From: Leptolyngbya sp. KIOST-1
GTDB taxonomy: Bacteria; Cyanobacteriota; Cyanobacteriia; Phormidesmidales; Phormidesmidaceae
Reading direction: 5' to 3'
DNA: 64,000 bases
Assembly (NCBI RefSeq): GCF_000763385.1
Contig: NZ_JQFA01000002.1
Coordinates: forward strand, 744,001 to 808,000
Below the pieces are notes generated by a model. It was not told where the DNA came from and did no database searches. It saw only the letters and a list, made by a program, of their open reading frames with translations. Shown here in pieces: positions 19,201 through 29,812 of this stretch (within the stretch, counting starts at the first letter, position 1; each line of letters opens with the position of its first letter). The translations under genes were made by a program, and so were the position numbers.

Positions 19201-19404
19201 CTACAGGACGGGTTGACTGGAAAAATTCAGGTGGTAGAAGTACTTTGTATAGGCTTTTTCAAGGCAGTTGCGGTACGCTTTGGCGCGGCGCGGTTGTGGA
19301 ACACTCATACGCCCATCCCTGTCATAGGCAATATTCGAGCACAAGCCGCCATCACAAGCTGCGAGTCCAGCAAGGAATAGAGTAATGACCGGCAAAATTC
19401 TCTT
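19201..19404 (-). CDS. Possible small lipoprotein
   Basis: A minus-strand frame reads PVITLFLAGLAACDGGLCSN, which resembles a short signal peptide with lipobox LAAC, followed by a basic tail (PQPRRAKAYRNCLEKAYTKY) and a stop at 19201. TTG near 19404 with AAGAGA upstream could start it; ATG starts further up overlap the divergent gene at 19385. No family is recognised. It could be a chance ORF, but it is the only coding signal in the gap between zur and the next gene. Confidence 0.3.
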   Translation of the reverse strand, partial: KRILPVITLFLAGLAACDGGLCSNIAYDRDGRMSVPQPRRAKAYRNCLEKAYTKYFYHLNFSSQPVL

Positions 19405-20011
19405 AAAACTGTTGACCGTTCCCGCTATTGCCGGGGCCATTGTGGCAATGGGATTTTTGGGCTTGGCCAACAGAAACCCATCCCCGCAGCTTTATACAGG
19501 CACCACAGCGGGGTCTGAGGTGGCGTCCTGCGGAGTGTCGGCGGAGCCTGGGTCAGCACTGCGAACGCTCCACGGCAACACGTTAGTGGCCTCCGCCACT
19601 GGAATCCCGATCCCAACGGGAACCCAAAACCAGCCCGACGACTATGAATTTGACGTCAACTTTAGCGCTGCCGAGAGCGATGCCGCCGTCGCCCTGTTCG
19701 GCTGCGATTGCCCAGCCTGCCTCAACGCCCTACAGCAACTCCGCAACCAACCCCCCACTCCCCAGGTATTCACCAGCCGTCGCCTCGGCCCCAACAATGG
19801 CCCCGCCGCCACCAATCCCGCTCTGTTTGCCAGCCGCCAACCCTCTGCCTTAGGAGCCACCCCCAAGTCCGCCGTCCCTGCTGTAGGCCAAGCCGCTATG
19901 GCTGACCCCGTTCAGAGCCACTGCTGGGTCAATCTCCAGGAGCGCAACACCCCCGCCCAAATCCAGGCCGTACTGCAAACCCTAGAAGCCGAAGAGGCAG
20001 GAGCGAGGTAG
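19385..20011 (+). CDS. Membrane-anchored hypothetical protein with CxCxxC motif
   Basis: 208 residues with an N-terminal hydrophobic segment (LTVPAIAGAIVAMGFLGLA) that looks like an uncleaved anchor or signal. The body is rich in Pro, Ala and Asn; the only distinctive spot is ALFGCDCPACLNALQQLR near residues 105-120, with three cysteines that could bind metal or form a disulfide, plus a Cys in a final QSHCWVNL. I do not recognise the family. Location between zur and the WD40/COG0523 block suggests a role in the periplasmic zinc response, as inference only. Confidence 0.55.
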   Translation: MTGKILLKLLTVPAIAGAIVAMGFLGLANRNPSPQLYTGTTAGSEVASCGVSAEPGSALRTLHGNTLVASATGIPIPTGTQNQPDDYEFDVNFSAAESDAAVALFGCDCPACLNALQQLRNQPPTPQVFTSRRLGPNNGPAATNPALFASRQPSALGATPKSAVPAVGQAAMADPVQSHCWVNLQERNTPAQIQAVLQTLEAEEAGAR

Positions 20012-20025
20012 GGAAGGTGTTTGGT

Positions 20026-20213
20026 GAGTGGATGGGTGGATGGGTAGATGGGTAGATGAGGGGATGGGTGGATGAGTGAAAACCACCTGTTCACCAACAT
20101 TTACCCTATCCCCAACTCATCTACCCCCTACCCGCCCACCCATCCACCCCGTACCCATCCACCCGCCTACCCATCCACCCGCCTACCCATCCACCCGCCT
20201 ACCCATCTACCCA
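20026..20213. repeat. Inverted minisatellite element E4 (second core type)
   Basis: G arm 20026-20071; core with ATGAGTGAAAACCACCTGTT and TTTACCCTATCCCCAACTCA; C arm 20120-20213 of CCCGCCTACCCATCCA units. The core is the reverse complement of that in E5. The end of the C arm supplies the TAG stop of the WD40 gene. Confidence 0.9.
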
Positions 20214-21265
20214 AATCCCTTCCCCGCCAACACCTGCCCCCACACCATCACCTCGCCCCCACAGCCCCCTGCTGCCAGGTGCTTTCCCTGGGGCGACCAG
20301 GCCAGGGTTGAAAATCCGTCCGCTGCGCCTTCCAGAATTTGGGCGGCCTGGGCGGCGTTCTGCCATAGACAGACCCAGCCGTCCTCGGAGGCGGAGGCCA
20401 GTAGCTTGGACTGGGGCTGAAAGGCGATTGCCCGCACCGTCCCATTGTGCAAATCCAGCACGTTAGCGGTCCAGCCCTCGGCTTCACCTTCGGCCTTAGC
20501 CCACACCACCACGCCCTCGGCGCTGGCCGACGCCAGCAACGGCGCATTTCCCTGGGCCTTGACCGTAGACCAGGCCAACTGTCGCACCTTGCCCGAAAAG
20601 CCTTGCATTTGCCAGGGGTAGGGGTTGTCCCAGGCCCACACCAGCAGGGTGCGATCGTTATTGCCCGAGGCCAGATACTGACCGTCGGGGGAGATGGCGA
20701 TCGCCCCGCTGGCCCCACCGGTTTCTCGAATCAGCGGATCATCATCCCAAGCCCCTCGTCGCCAGGTCTTCACGCTCTGGTTGCCCGCCAACAGCAAAGC
20801 GTCACCGCTGGGGTGCCAGGCCAAGTCCAGCACCGACGACGCCTCAAAGTTCAGCGTCGTCACTACCGCTTGCCCTGCTGCATCCCATACCTGGGCATAG
20901 CGCCCCAGTCCCACCGCCAGCTCTGGTCGGTGCGGATGCCACTGCAAGCAATCCACCCACACCCTAGCATTTTCTAGCTCAGTCACTAGCGTCGGCGGAT
21001 CGCCTGCCATCGACCAAATTCTCACAGCGCCATCCTGCCCCCCTGCCGCCAAAAACTGGCCATCAGCCGAGACGGCGATCGCATCCACCGACAAGCCCTG
21101 CTTTGCTTGCAACGCCACCGATCTCCCTGTCCTGGCGTCAAACAGCACCACTTCTCCTGCCGCCGAGCAGGCCACCAGCCGACAGCCGTCGGGCAGCCAT
21201 GCGATCGCGGTCACATAGTCAGCGAGGAGAGTTTGCCAGGTGGGGGAGAGGATGGATTTGGGCAT
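20207..21265 (-). CDS. WD40 repeat protein
   Basis: 352 residues from ATG 21265 (MPKSILSPTWQTLLADYVTA). It is one beta-propeller of about seven WD40 blades; visible blade ends include GEVVLFDARTG, GAVRIWSMAG, AQVWDAAGQ, RTLLVWAWD, GVVVWAKAEG, GWVCLWQNAA and GEVMVWGQ. No enzymatic domain is attached, so it probably scaffolds other proteins. It is bracketed by repeat elements E4 and E5 in opposite orientation and lies downstream of the Zur-boxed COG0523 gene on the same strand. The start has no Shine-Dalgarno; the longer ORF to 21361 is translated repeat. Its stop TAG comes from the repeat. Confidence 0.85.
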   Translation of the reverse strand: MPKSILSPTWQTLLADYVTAIAWLPDGCRLVACSAAGEVVLFDARTGRSVALQAKQGLSVDAIAVSADGQFLAAGGQDGAVRIWSMAGDPPTLVTELENARVWVDCLQWHPHRPELAVGLGRYAQVWDAAGQAVVTTLNFEASSVLDLAWHPSGDALLLAGNQSVKTWRRGAWDDDPLIRETGGASGAIAISPDGQYLASGNNDRTLLVWAWDNPYPWQMQGFSGKVRQLAWSTVKAQGNAPLLASASAEGVVVWAKAEGEAEGWTANVLDLHNGTVRAIAFQPQSKLLASASEDGWVCLWQNAAQAAQILEGAADGFSTLAWSPQGKHLAAGGCGGEVMVWGQVLAGKGFG

Positions 21266-21273
21266 GGGAAAAA

Positions 21274-21413
21274 GGTGGATGGGTGGGCGGGTGGATGGGT
21301 AGGCGGGTCGCGGGTGAATGGGTTGGGGTAGGGCGAGTGTTAGTGAACAGGTGGTTTTCACTCATCCACCCATCCACCCATCCACCCATCCACCCATCCA
21401 CTCATCCACCCCT
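21274..21413. repeat. Inverted minisatellite element E5 (second core type)
   Basis: G arm 21274-21305, core 21306-21360 with AACAGGTGGTTTTCACTCAT, C arm 21361-21413 of CCACCCAT units. The 20-bp core block is an exact reverse complement of the block in E4. Confidence 0.9.
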
Positions 21414-22388
21414 TCACGCCGCCAAACACCCCCTAAACGACTCCTCCAACCCCATTTCTTCCAAATTCCGCCCGATAAACACCAGCTCATTTTTTCGAGT
21501 TTCATCAGGTCGCCAGGGGCGGTCTTGGCGACCGTCAAACAGCATATGTACACCCTGGAAGACGAAGCGGCAGTCTTCTCCTGCGATGTTGAGGATGCCC
21601 TTCATGCGAAAGATGTCGGGGCCGCGATCGCGCAACAGTGCCCCCAGCCATTGGTTCAGCTTGTCGCCGTTCACTTCGCCCGCTTCCACCAAGGCAATGG
21701 AGCCGACGGTTTCGTCGTGTTCGTGGGCGGTCTCGTTGAGAAATTCGGGGTCAATCTGGAGGGCATTGCCCAGGTCAAAGGCGCTGACGCCGAGGATGGC
21801 ATCCATCTCCACCTGGGCGTCACGGGTGCGGTAGATTTTGGCGATCGCGTTCATGCCGCGAATCCGCTCTTCTAAAGCGGTTAGCTCAGCTTCGGTCACC
21901 AGGTCAATTTTGTTGAGCAAAATCACGTCGGCAAAGGCAATCTGCTCGATCGCTTCGTCGGCCTCCCAGTGCCGAGCAATGTGGGCCGCATCCACAACAG
22001 TTACCACCGCATCCAGGCTGGCCTGGGTCTGCACCTCGTCATCCACAAAGAAGGTTTGAATTACCGGGGCGGGGTCGGCCAGGCCCGTGGTCTCGATCAC
22101 CAGGTGGTCAAACTTGTCGCGGCGCTTCATCAGGTTGCCGATGATGCGGATCAGATCGCCGCGCACGGTGCAGCAAATGCAGCCGTTGTTCATCTCAAAG
22201 ATTTCTTCGTCGGCGTCGATTACCAGTTGGTTGTCAATGCCCACCTCACCAAACTCGTTGACGATCACCGCCACTTTCTTGCCGTGCTCATGGGTGAGGA
22301 TGCGGTTCAGCAGCGTGGTCTTGCCCGCACCTAAATAACCCGTGAGCACCGTAACCGGAACCGAATGCAGAGTATCAGCAGCAACCAT
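21414..22388 (-). CDS. COG0523 metallochaperone GTPase, Zur-controlled
   Basis: 324 residues with Walker A GYLGAGKTTLLN, NEFGEVGID, CICC in NNGCICCTVRGD, VIETTGLADP, ILLNKIDL and a CobW C-terminal domain (RMKGILNIAGEDCRFVFQGV, then NELVFIGRNLEE). It belongs to a different subgroup from the two at 7338-9595: longer interdomain segment, no His-rich loop, NEFGEVG instead of NEFGDIN. ATG 22388 has GGAGG seven bases upstream. A Zur-like box at 22408-22422 lies 20 bases from the start. Predicted to supply zinc or another metal to a client enzyme during zinc shortage. Confidence 0.92.
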   Translation of the reverse strand: MVAADTLHSVPVTVLTGYLGAGKTTLLNRILTHEHGKKVAVIVNEFGEVGIDNQLVIDADEEIFEMNNGCICCTVRGDLIRIIGNLMKRRDKFDHLVIETTGLADPAPVIQTFFVDDEVQTQASLDAVVTVVDAAHIARHWEADEAIEQIAFADVILLNKIDLVTEAELTALEERIRGMNAIAKIYRTRDAQVEMDAILGVSAFDLGNALQIDPEFLNETAHEHDETVGSIALVEAGEVNGDKLNQWLGALLRDRGPDIFRMKGILNIAGEDCRFVFQGVHMLFDGRQDRPWRPDETRKNELVFIGRNLEEMGLEESFRGCLAA

Positions 22389-22407
22389 AGCAGACCTCCA
22401 GTATGAA

Positions 22408-22422
22408 CGATAATCATTTTCA
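22408..22422 (-). promoter_or_regulatory. Zur-like operator
   Basis: CGATAATCATTTTCA, matching TGATAATNATTATCA at 13 of 15 positions, directly upstream of the COG0523 gene at 21414-22388. Confidence 0.7.
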
Positions 22423-22433
22423 AATTATAAGTG

Positions 22434-22522
22434 GGGGTTAGGGGTTAGGGATTAGGTGCCGGGTGTCAGGAAGACCTAATACCCGATACCCGACACCCGA
22501 CGCCCAATACCCGATACCTTCC
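22434..22522. repeat. Low-complexity CCCGATAC/GGGTTAG repeat tract
   Basis: GGGGTTAGGGATTAGG followed by CCTAATACCCGATACCCGAC and similar units, partly inverted. Related short copies are at 8508-8560 and 23485-23515. Fills the gap between the COG0523 gene and the hydrolase gene. Confidence 0.6.
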
Positions 22523-23440
22523 TTATCCCTCCAAATGCTCTTGGAAAAACGGCATTAGGCTCTCCAGCACTGCTTTGGGACATTCTTCATGGGGTGCCAG
22601 GGAACCAGGAACGATGGCCCATTGCACTTCGGCCATTGCGTTTAGCATCTCCATTTCGGCCTTGGACTTGGGTGGGGTATGCTGCCCGGCGATCGCTAGT
22701 TTGGGCACCGGAGTCGCTTCTACTAAATCCAACCAGTCGGTGCGCCGCTGCACCGGGTCGAGCCCACCCGTGACAAACGCTGCCGAGGCAAATCGGGCTC
22801 CCTTCGCCTGGGTCGTGTGGTGCTTGGCCCGCATCAGGTCGGGGGTAATGAAGGCAGCCTCGCTGTAGACGTGGCGGCCCATCATCCAGCGCAGGAAGGC
22901 CGGGTGGGCATTGAGCGCATACAGCCCCTGGCCCAGCAGCGGCGACCACACCAGCCAGCGCAGCGCCGTGTAGATCCGCCGCCATTCCCCCATGGCCGTG
23001 GGTAGGGGGCCGCGCCAGGTGGGGGCTACCAGGGCGATCGCCCGCAACCCTGCCACTTCTCCCGACCCTGCCAGCTCCAGAGCATAGCCCGCACCGTGGC
23101 CGCAGGCCACAATCGCCGCCACCTCCGGCACCATATCTTGCACAAAGTCCCTCAGCATCGCCCGGTAGATCGCTGGCCGACTGCGCCAAGCCGGTCGCGC
23201 CGACTCCCCAAACCCCAACCAATCCAGGGTGATCACCCGGTAGCCCCGAGCCAGCTCCACCGCCAGCCCATCCAACTCAGCCCGCGTTGAAATGCTGCTA
23301 AACGCTGGCAGCAGCAGCAGCGTCTGCCCCGCTCCCCGCCCGTCGTAGGCAATGGACGCCTCCCGCCCCTGCCACCGCCAGCCGTAATACCGCATCCCAT
23401 CCCCCACCTCAGCCGCCAACCCACCCAGCACCTCAGCCAC
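22523..23440 (-). CDS. Alpha/beta-hydrolase fold protein lacking the nucleophile Ser, Zur-controlled
   Basis: 305 residues from GTG 23440, supported by GGGAGGAA eight bases upstream. Alpha/beta-hydrolase fold: LLLLPAFSSISTRAELDGLA (oxyanion region), RVITLDWLGFGESARP, then the nucleophile elbow. The elbow reads VACGHGAGYALELA, where the usual G-x-S-x-G serine is Gly. A late Asp (GGLDPVQRRTDW) and a late His (APHEECPKAV) are kept. So classical hydrolysis is unlikely and a binding or other role is more plausible; my memory of related cyanobacterial proteins with GHAAG supports a conserved non-Ser group, but this was not checked. The Zur-like box at 23465-23479 is 25 bases upstream. Confidence 0.8.
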   Translation of the reverse strand: MAEVLGGLAAEVGDGMRYYGWRWQGREASIAYDGRGAGQTLLLLPAFSSISTRAELDGLAVELARGYRVITLDWLGFGESARPAWRSRPAIYRAMLRDFVQDMVPEVAAIVACGHGAGYALELAGSGEVAGLRAIALVAPTWRGPLPTAMGEWRRIYTALRWLVWSPLLGQGLYALNAHPAFLRWMMGRHVYSEAAFITPDLMRAKHHTTQAKGARFASAAFVTGGLDPVQRRTDWLDLVEATPVPKLAIAGQHTPPKSKAEMEMLNAMAEVQWAIVPGSLAPHEECPKAVLESLMPFFQEHLEG

Positions 23441-23464
23441 AGCAATTCCTCCCCCAAAGTATTT

Positions 23465-23479
23465 CGATAATGATTATCA
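23465..23479. promoter_or_regulatory. Zur-like operator, divergent
   Basis: CGATAATGATTATCA, identical to the hemB/zur site at 14 of 15 positions. Lies between the hydrolase gene (start 23440) and the plus-strand flavoprotein gene (start 23637), so it may control both. Confidence 0.8.
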
Positions 23480-23518
23480 TTGTAAGCCGGTGTTAGGTGC
23501 CGGATATCAGGCGTCAGA

Positions 23519-23627
23519 CCAACCCACCCCTACCCCTCCCAGGAGGGGATTCCGAAACCCAATACCCATCCACCCTCCCACCCATCCACCCTCCCACCCA
23601 TCCACCCTCCCACCCATCCACCCCTTC
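23519..23627 (+). repeat. Inverted CCTCCCAGGAGGGG copy followed by CCACCCATCC array
   Basis: 23519-23552 is the reverse complement of the repeat at 13997-14084. 23562-23627 is a C-rich array of CCCATCCACCCTC units, without a G arm. It reaches to within ten bases of the ATG at 23637, leaving no room for a Shine-Dalgarno. Confidence 0.85.
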
Positions 23628-23636
23628 ACACCCCCC

Positions 23637-24875
23637 ATGCCCCCCTCCACCGACATTGCCATCATCGGCGCTGGCCCCCAAGCGCTCACCCTGGTCACTC
23701 ACCTGCTGCAAAAGAAAGCCGCCCTGCGGAACCGCTTTGTGGTGATCGACCCCGCCGGGGAGTGGCTGTGCCAGTGGCACCACCAGTTTGCGGCCTTTGA
23801 GATTCCCCACCTGCGATCGCCCGCGGTCCACCACCCCGACCCCCACCCTTCTGCCCTGCGCACCTTCGCCGAGGGGCGGCCCGATGAACTGTTTCCCCCC
23901 TACTCGTTGCCCAGTACCTCCCTGTTCCGAGACTTCTGCCAGTCGGTGATTCAGCGGTGGGATTTGACCCATCGGGTGATGGCAGGGACGGTCCAGCATC
24001 TGGAGTTGTGTCAGGGGTTGGGACGGCAGCGGTTTCGGCTGGGGTTGGCGGATGGACGGCAGCTTTTGGCCCGGCGGGTGGTGCTGGCGATCGCCGGTGG
24101 CATACCCCAGATCCCGGACTGGGCGCGGCAGATTCCCCAGACTTACCCCAGCGATCGGCTACGGCACTCCAGCCAGATCGACCTGCGCGGGCTCTCCCTG
24201 GCGGGCGAGCAAATTTTGATTGTGGGCAGCGGCCTGACCAGCGGCCATCTGGCTGCGGGAGCCGTGGCCCGCGGTGCCCAGGTGATCCTGATGGCGCGGC
24301 GGCAGTTCTACGCCAAGCTGTTCGATGCCGAACCAGGCTGGCTGGGTCCCAAGTATCTCAAAGGATTCCATGCCGAAACCCGTTGGCACCAGCGCTGGCA
24401 GATGATTCAGCAGGCCCGCAACGGCGGTTCTGTCACCCCAGCCATGCTCCTGCACCTGCGACGGCTGGAGCGCCAGGGCCAGATCACTTTCTACGAACAG
24501 TGCGAGGTGCAGCGGGCGGAGTGGAAGGGCGACGCCTGGCGGGTGCACTGTAGCACCGGAGCCGAGCACGACTGCCTCACCCACCTGCCAATCGATCGGA
24601 TCTGGCTGGCCACCGGCAGTCAGCTGAATGTGGAGCACTGGCCCCTGCTGGCCGACCTGCGGGCGAATTATCCCGCTGAGATTGTCGACGGGTTGCCAGT
24701 TCTAGATCATCACCTGCGCTGGCCGGGGTGCAATCTGTTTGTCATGGGCGGGGCTGCGGCGCTGCAACTGGGGCCAGTGGCGCGGAACTTGTTTGGGGGT
24801 CGATTGGCGAGCGATCGCATTGTGCCCGCCCTGGTCAAACCGCGTATCAGAGTGCCTCGCACAACCACAGTGTGA
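23637..24875 (+). CDS. FAD/NAD(P)-binding oxidoreductase (lysine/ornithine N-monooxygenase-like)
   Basis: 412 residues from ATG 23637 (MPPSTDIAIIGAGPQALTLV). First Rossmann loop GAGPQALTLVTHLL (FAD), then VIDPAGEWLCQWHHQFAAF and LRSPAVHHPDPHPSAL, second nucleotide loop IVGSGLTSGHLAAGA (NADPH), and a late DRIWLATGSQLN. The layout matches the SidA/IucD/PvdA-like flavoprotein monooxygenases, some of which make hydroxamates for metal chelators; others are plain reductases, so the substrate is open. The Zur-like box at 23465-23479 upstream suggests zinc control and makes a metallophore link tempting but unproven. The longer ORF to 23490 is translated repeat. Confidence 0.8.
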   Translation: MPPSTDIAIIGAGPQALTLVTHLLQKKAALRNRFVVIDPAGEWLCQWHHQFAAFEIPHLRSPAVHHPDPHPSALRTFAEGRPDELFPPYSLPSTSLFRDFCQSVIQRWDLTHRVMAGTVQHLELCQGLGRQRFRLGLADGRQLLARRVVLAIAGGIPQIPDWARQIPQTYPSDRLRHSSQIDLRGLSLAGEQILIVGSGLTSGHLAAGAVARGAQVILMARRQFYAKLFDAEPGWLGPKYLKGFHAETRWHQRWQMIQQARNGGSVTPAMLLHLRRLERQGQITFYEQCEVQRAEWKGDAWRVHCSTGAEHDCLTHLPIDRIWLATGSQLNVEHWPLLADLRANYPAEIVDGLPVLDHHLRWPGCNLFVMGGAAALQLGPVARNLFGGRLASDRIVPALVKPRIRVPRTTTV

Positions 24876-24908
24876 CAACGGGCGGAAACGTAGCCTGCAA
24901 GGTCTTTC

Positions 24909-25145
24909 TCAACACAGGGGAATTGCACCACCCGGTTTAAATGACCTGCCGCACTGACCAGCTATAACCGCGAGAAACCGACTCAAGGCGCTGGCAGGAT
25001 TCAGGTGACTATGCTCGGGCAGTGGTGCTCCTTGTGCTTTGAGAAACAGCTCTAGAAGGGCTTTTAGGCTTTGGCGTTGGTAGGCACTCGGCATCCGGTC
25101 CAACAGTTGGTAGATTAGCTCTTGGGCGTGGGCAAGCATCGTCAT
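24909..25145 (-). pseudogene. N-terminal transposase remnant
   Basis: The first 55 residues (LIYQLLDRMPSAYQRQSLKA, then LLELFLKAQGAPLPEHSHLN and SALSRFL) look like the start of an IS4/IS701-like cyanobacterial transposase. After SRFL the sequence no longer fits and a stop follows at 24909. The catalytic part is absent. It lies in the 490-bp gap before ligA; the rest of this gap (24876-24908 and 25146-25368) shows no gene. Confidence 0.55.
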
Positions 25146-25269
25146 GGTCCTTGCTGTCTATACGTTTCACGCCCTTTTCTCGCCTCCCTCCAGCCAAGGT
25201 GCAAGATCTGAGTCGGGTAAAGTACATCGAGATGATCCCCTCTGCCCCCCTAAGGTGGGTACAGCGTGA

Positions 25270-28031
<2,762 letters not shown>

Positions 28032-28242
28032 AGCTAAGCACTGTATACCTATAGACTATACCCTTGTACCAGAAAACTCTAAAACCGTAGGTTTTTGGTA
28101 AACGTTTCAGAAGCTAAGCCTCCTTGCAGGGGTAGGCCCTCAGGATGCAGAGCCGCACCAGCTGGGCCAAACCCTACGGTCCTATTGACCCAGCCTGGCT
28201 TTAACCATCGCGAGATATTTTTTTCTGTGCCTATCCACCAAA

Positions 28243-28275
28243 AATCCCCCTTTATTCGGAAATAAAGAGGGATTC
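28243..28275 (-). terminator. Rho-independent-like terminator after the DUF1328 gene
   Basis: On the minus strand, AATCCCTCTTTATT pairs with AATAAAGGGGGATT around a five-base loop, followed by TTTTGG. It lies about 50 bases beyond the stop of the small membrane protein gene. The rest of the 28032-28327 gap holds no gene that I can see. Confidence 0.65.
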
Positions 28276-28327
28276 TTAGTTCAAATATTTACTGTTTGGT
28301 CATCACACCCTTGCAGGCCGGAAAACC

Positions 28328-28492
28328 CTAGGCCCGTTTGACAAAATTCATGATCAGCGAAATTACGAAAATGGCCAGGAAAATGTAGAACAAAATTTGA
28401 GCAATGCCGGCAGCACCAGCGGCTACACCGCTAAAGCCAAAGAAGGCAGCAATCAAAGCTACAACCAGAAAAATCAGCGCGTAGCGTAACAT
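28328..28492 (-). CDS. DUF1328/UPF0391 (YtjA-like) small membrane protein
   Basis: 54 residues, MLRYALIFLVVALIAAFFGF at the start and FVISLIMNFVKRA at the end, with two hydrophobic helices joined by a glycine/alanine-rich GVAAGAAGIAQ. This is the pattern of the YtjA/DUF1328 family of small inner-membrane proteins, often stress-induced, of unknown biochemical role. ATG 28492 is preceded by CTAGGAG at a good distance. A terminator-like hairpin follows. The gene is monocistronic. Confidence 0.85.
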   Translation of the reverse strand: MLRYALIFLVVALIAAFFGFSGVAAGAAGIAQILFYIFLAIFVISLIMNFVKRA

Positions 28493-28661
28493 GGGGGGTC
28501 TCCTAGAGAGATAGGGCGATGATTCAAGCAGTTAGGTCTTTTTCGACCTGACAAAATTATTATCAAGAGCTGAATCCATTCGCACATCTGCCTAACGACT
28601 GCGAACGATATCTAGCTTTCGGTAGAAATAAAGGCCCTAGATCTCTGTTTGATGACGGCCC

Positions 28662-28792
28662 CTAGGGCGTGTCATCAATTGTGGCCAAAAGCTCGGTACA
28701 GGACGCTTTGCCACGCCCGACCCAAAAGCCAGGCTAGGGGCTGCAACCCCTGACTTCTAGGCGTTTGGCCGCTAACTGATGACGGCCCCTAG
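28662..28792. mobile_element. MITE-like element, copy a
   Basis: About 131 bp bounded by CTAG on both sides. Left end GGGCGTGTCATCAATTGTGG, right end TAACTGATGACGGCCC, inverted relative to each other. The middle (TTTGCCACGCCCGACCCAAA, then GGCTAGGGGCTG) recurs at 44376, 49253 and 62586. A truncated right end (TGATGACGGCCCCTAG) sits just before it at 28651-28665. The right CTAG contains the stop codon of the aldo/keto reductase. Confidence 0.75.
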
Positions 28793-29784
28793 CGGGACTG
28801 AAAAATGTTTTGCACCATCTGGCGATCGCTGCCCTGGGCCGCCCGATCCAGCGCCTCCACTTCACCGGCATCGAGCCGCCAGCCCAGAGCTCCGGTGTTT
28901 TGCTCTGCCTGGTCCAGGGTTTTGGCCCCTGGAATGGGAATGGTGCCCTTGCAGAGACACCAGTTGAGCGCCACCTGGGCCGAGGTTTTTTGGCGCTGGG
29001 CCGCGATCGCCGCCAGCGTATCTAACAACGGCTGTATTTTGGGCAGCAGCTGACGAAAGAGCACGCCTCGAATGCCTGAGGGATAGGGGCCCTGGGCGGC
29101 GTATTTGCCCGTCAGCAGCCCCAGGGCCAGCGGGCTATAGGCAATCAGCCGAATGCCCAGCTCGTCGCAGAGATCCTTCAGCCCCAGCTCGCTCACCGGG
29201 TAGGTGGACAGCAGCGAGTACTGCACCTGCAGGGTGGCAATGGTCAGCCCCCGCGCCTGAAATCGCTGGTGGGCCAGCTTCAGGCGGCGGGGGCCAAAGT
29301 TCGAGAGGCCCACGGCCCGCGCCTGCCCCTGCTCCACCAGATCCATCAGCCCGTCGAGAAAGGGGGCCTCCTGCCAGGGCAGGTAGTTGGCCGTTGACCA
29401 GTGCATCTGCACCAGGTCGAGGGGACGGCCCAACCGTTGAACCGAAGCGGCGCCAGCCTTCACCACCGAACCCGGCGTCAGCCGCCAGGGGTAGGCGGCC
29501 AGCTTGGTTGCCAGGCAGAGCTGGTCGGCGTGGGGGCCCTGATACTGGCCAGCGAACTGCCCCAGCAGGGTTTCGCTCCGCCCGTTCAGCTGTCCGGTGC
29601 CGTAGGAGTCGCCGCTGTCGAACAGCGTCACCCCGTGGCTGAGGCAGTGGTTAAACACCTGCTGCAGGTCGTCATCCATGCGCTGGTCGTAGCCCCACAG
29701 CAGCTGGTTGCCCCAGGCCCAGGTGCCGCAGCCCATCTCGGGCAGGGGGAAGGGCAGGGAGGCATGGACGGTCGAGGCACTCAT
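28789..29784 (-). CDS. Aldo/keto reductase
   Basis: 331 residues with the AKR barrel signature and tetrad: FDSGDSYGTG (Asp and Tyr), LATKLAAYPW (Lys), VQMHWSTANY (His), plus AVGLSNFGPRRLK and the coenzyme-binding end GTIPIPGAKTLDQAEQN. It should reduce aldehydes or ketones with NADPH; plant chloroplast-type and YajO-type members are similar, the substrate is unknown. The last codons FQSR are followed by a TAG that lies inside the MITE border, so the native C-terminus may have been slightly changed by the insertion. Upstream lies the DUF1400 hydrolase on the same strand. Confidence 0.88.
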   Translation of the reverse strand: MSASTVHASLPFPLPEMGCGTWAWGNQLLWGYDQRMDDDLQQVFNHCLSHGVTLFDSGDSYGTGQLNGRSETLLGQFAGQYQGPHADQLCLATKLAAYPWRLTPGSVVKAGAASVQRLGRPLDLVQMHWSTANYLPWQEAPFLDGLMDLVEQGQARAVGLSNFGPRRLKLAHQRFQARGLTIATLQVQYSLLSTYPVSELGLKDLCDELGIRLIAYSPLALGLLTGKYAAQGPYPSGIRGVLFRQLLPKIQPLLDTLAAIAAQRQKTSAQVALNWCLCKGTIPIPGAKTLDQAEQNTGALGWRLDAGEVEALDRAAQGSDRQMVQNIFQSR

Positions 29785-29812
29785 AGGTCGGCTAAAAAAA
29801 GAGCACCTCTCA

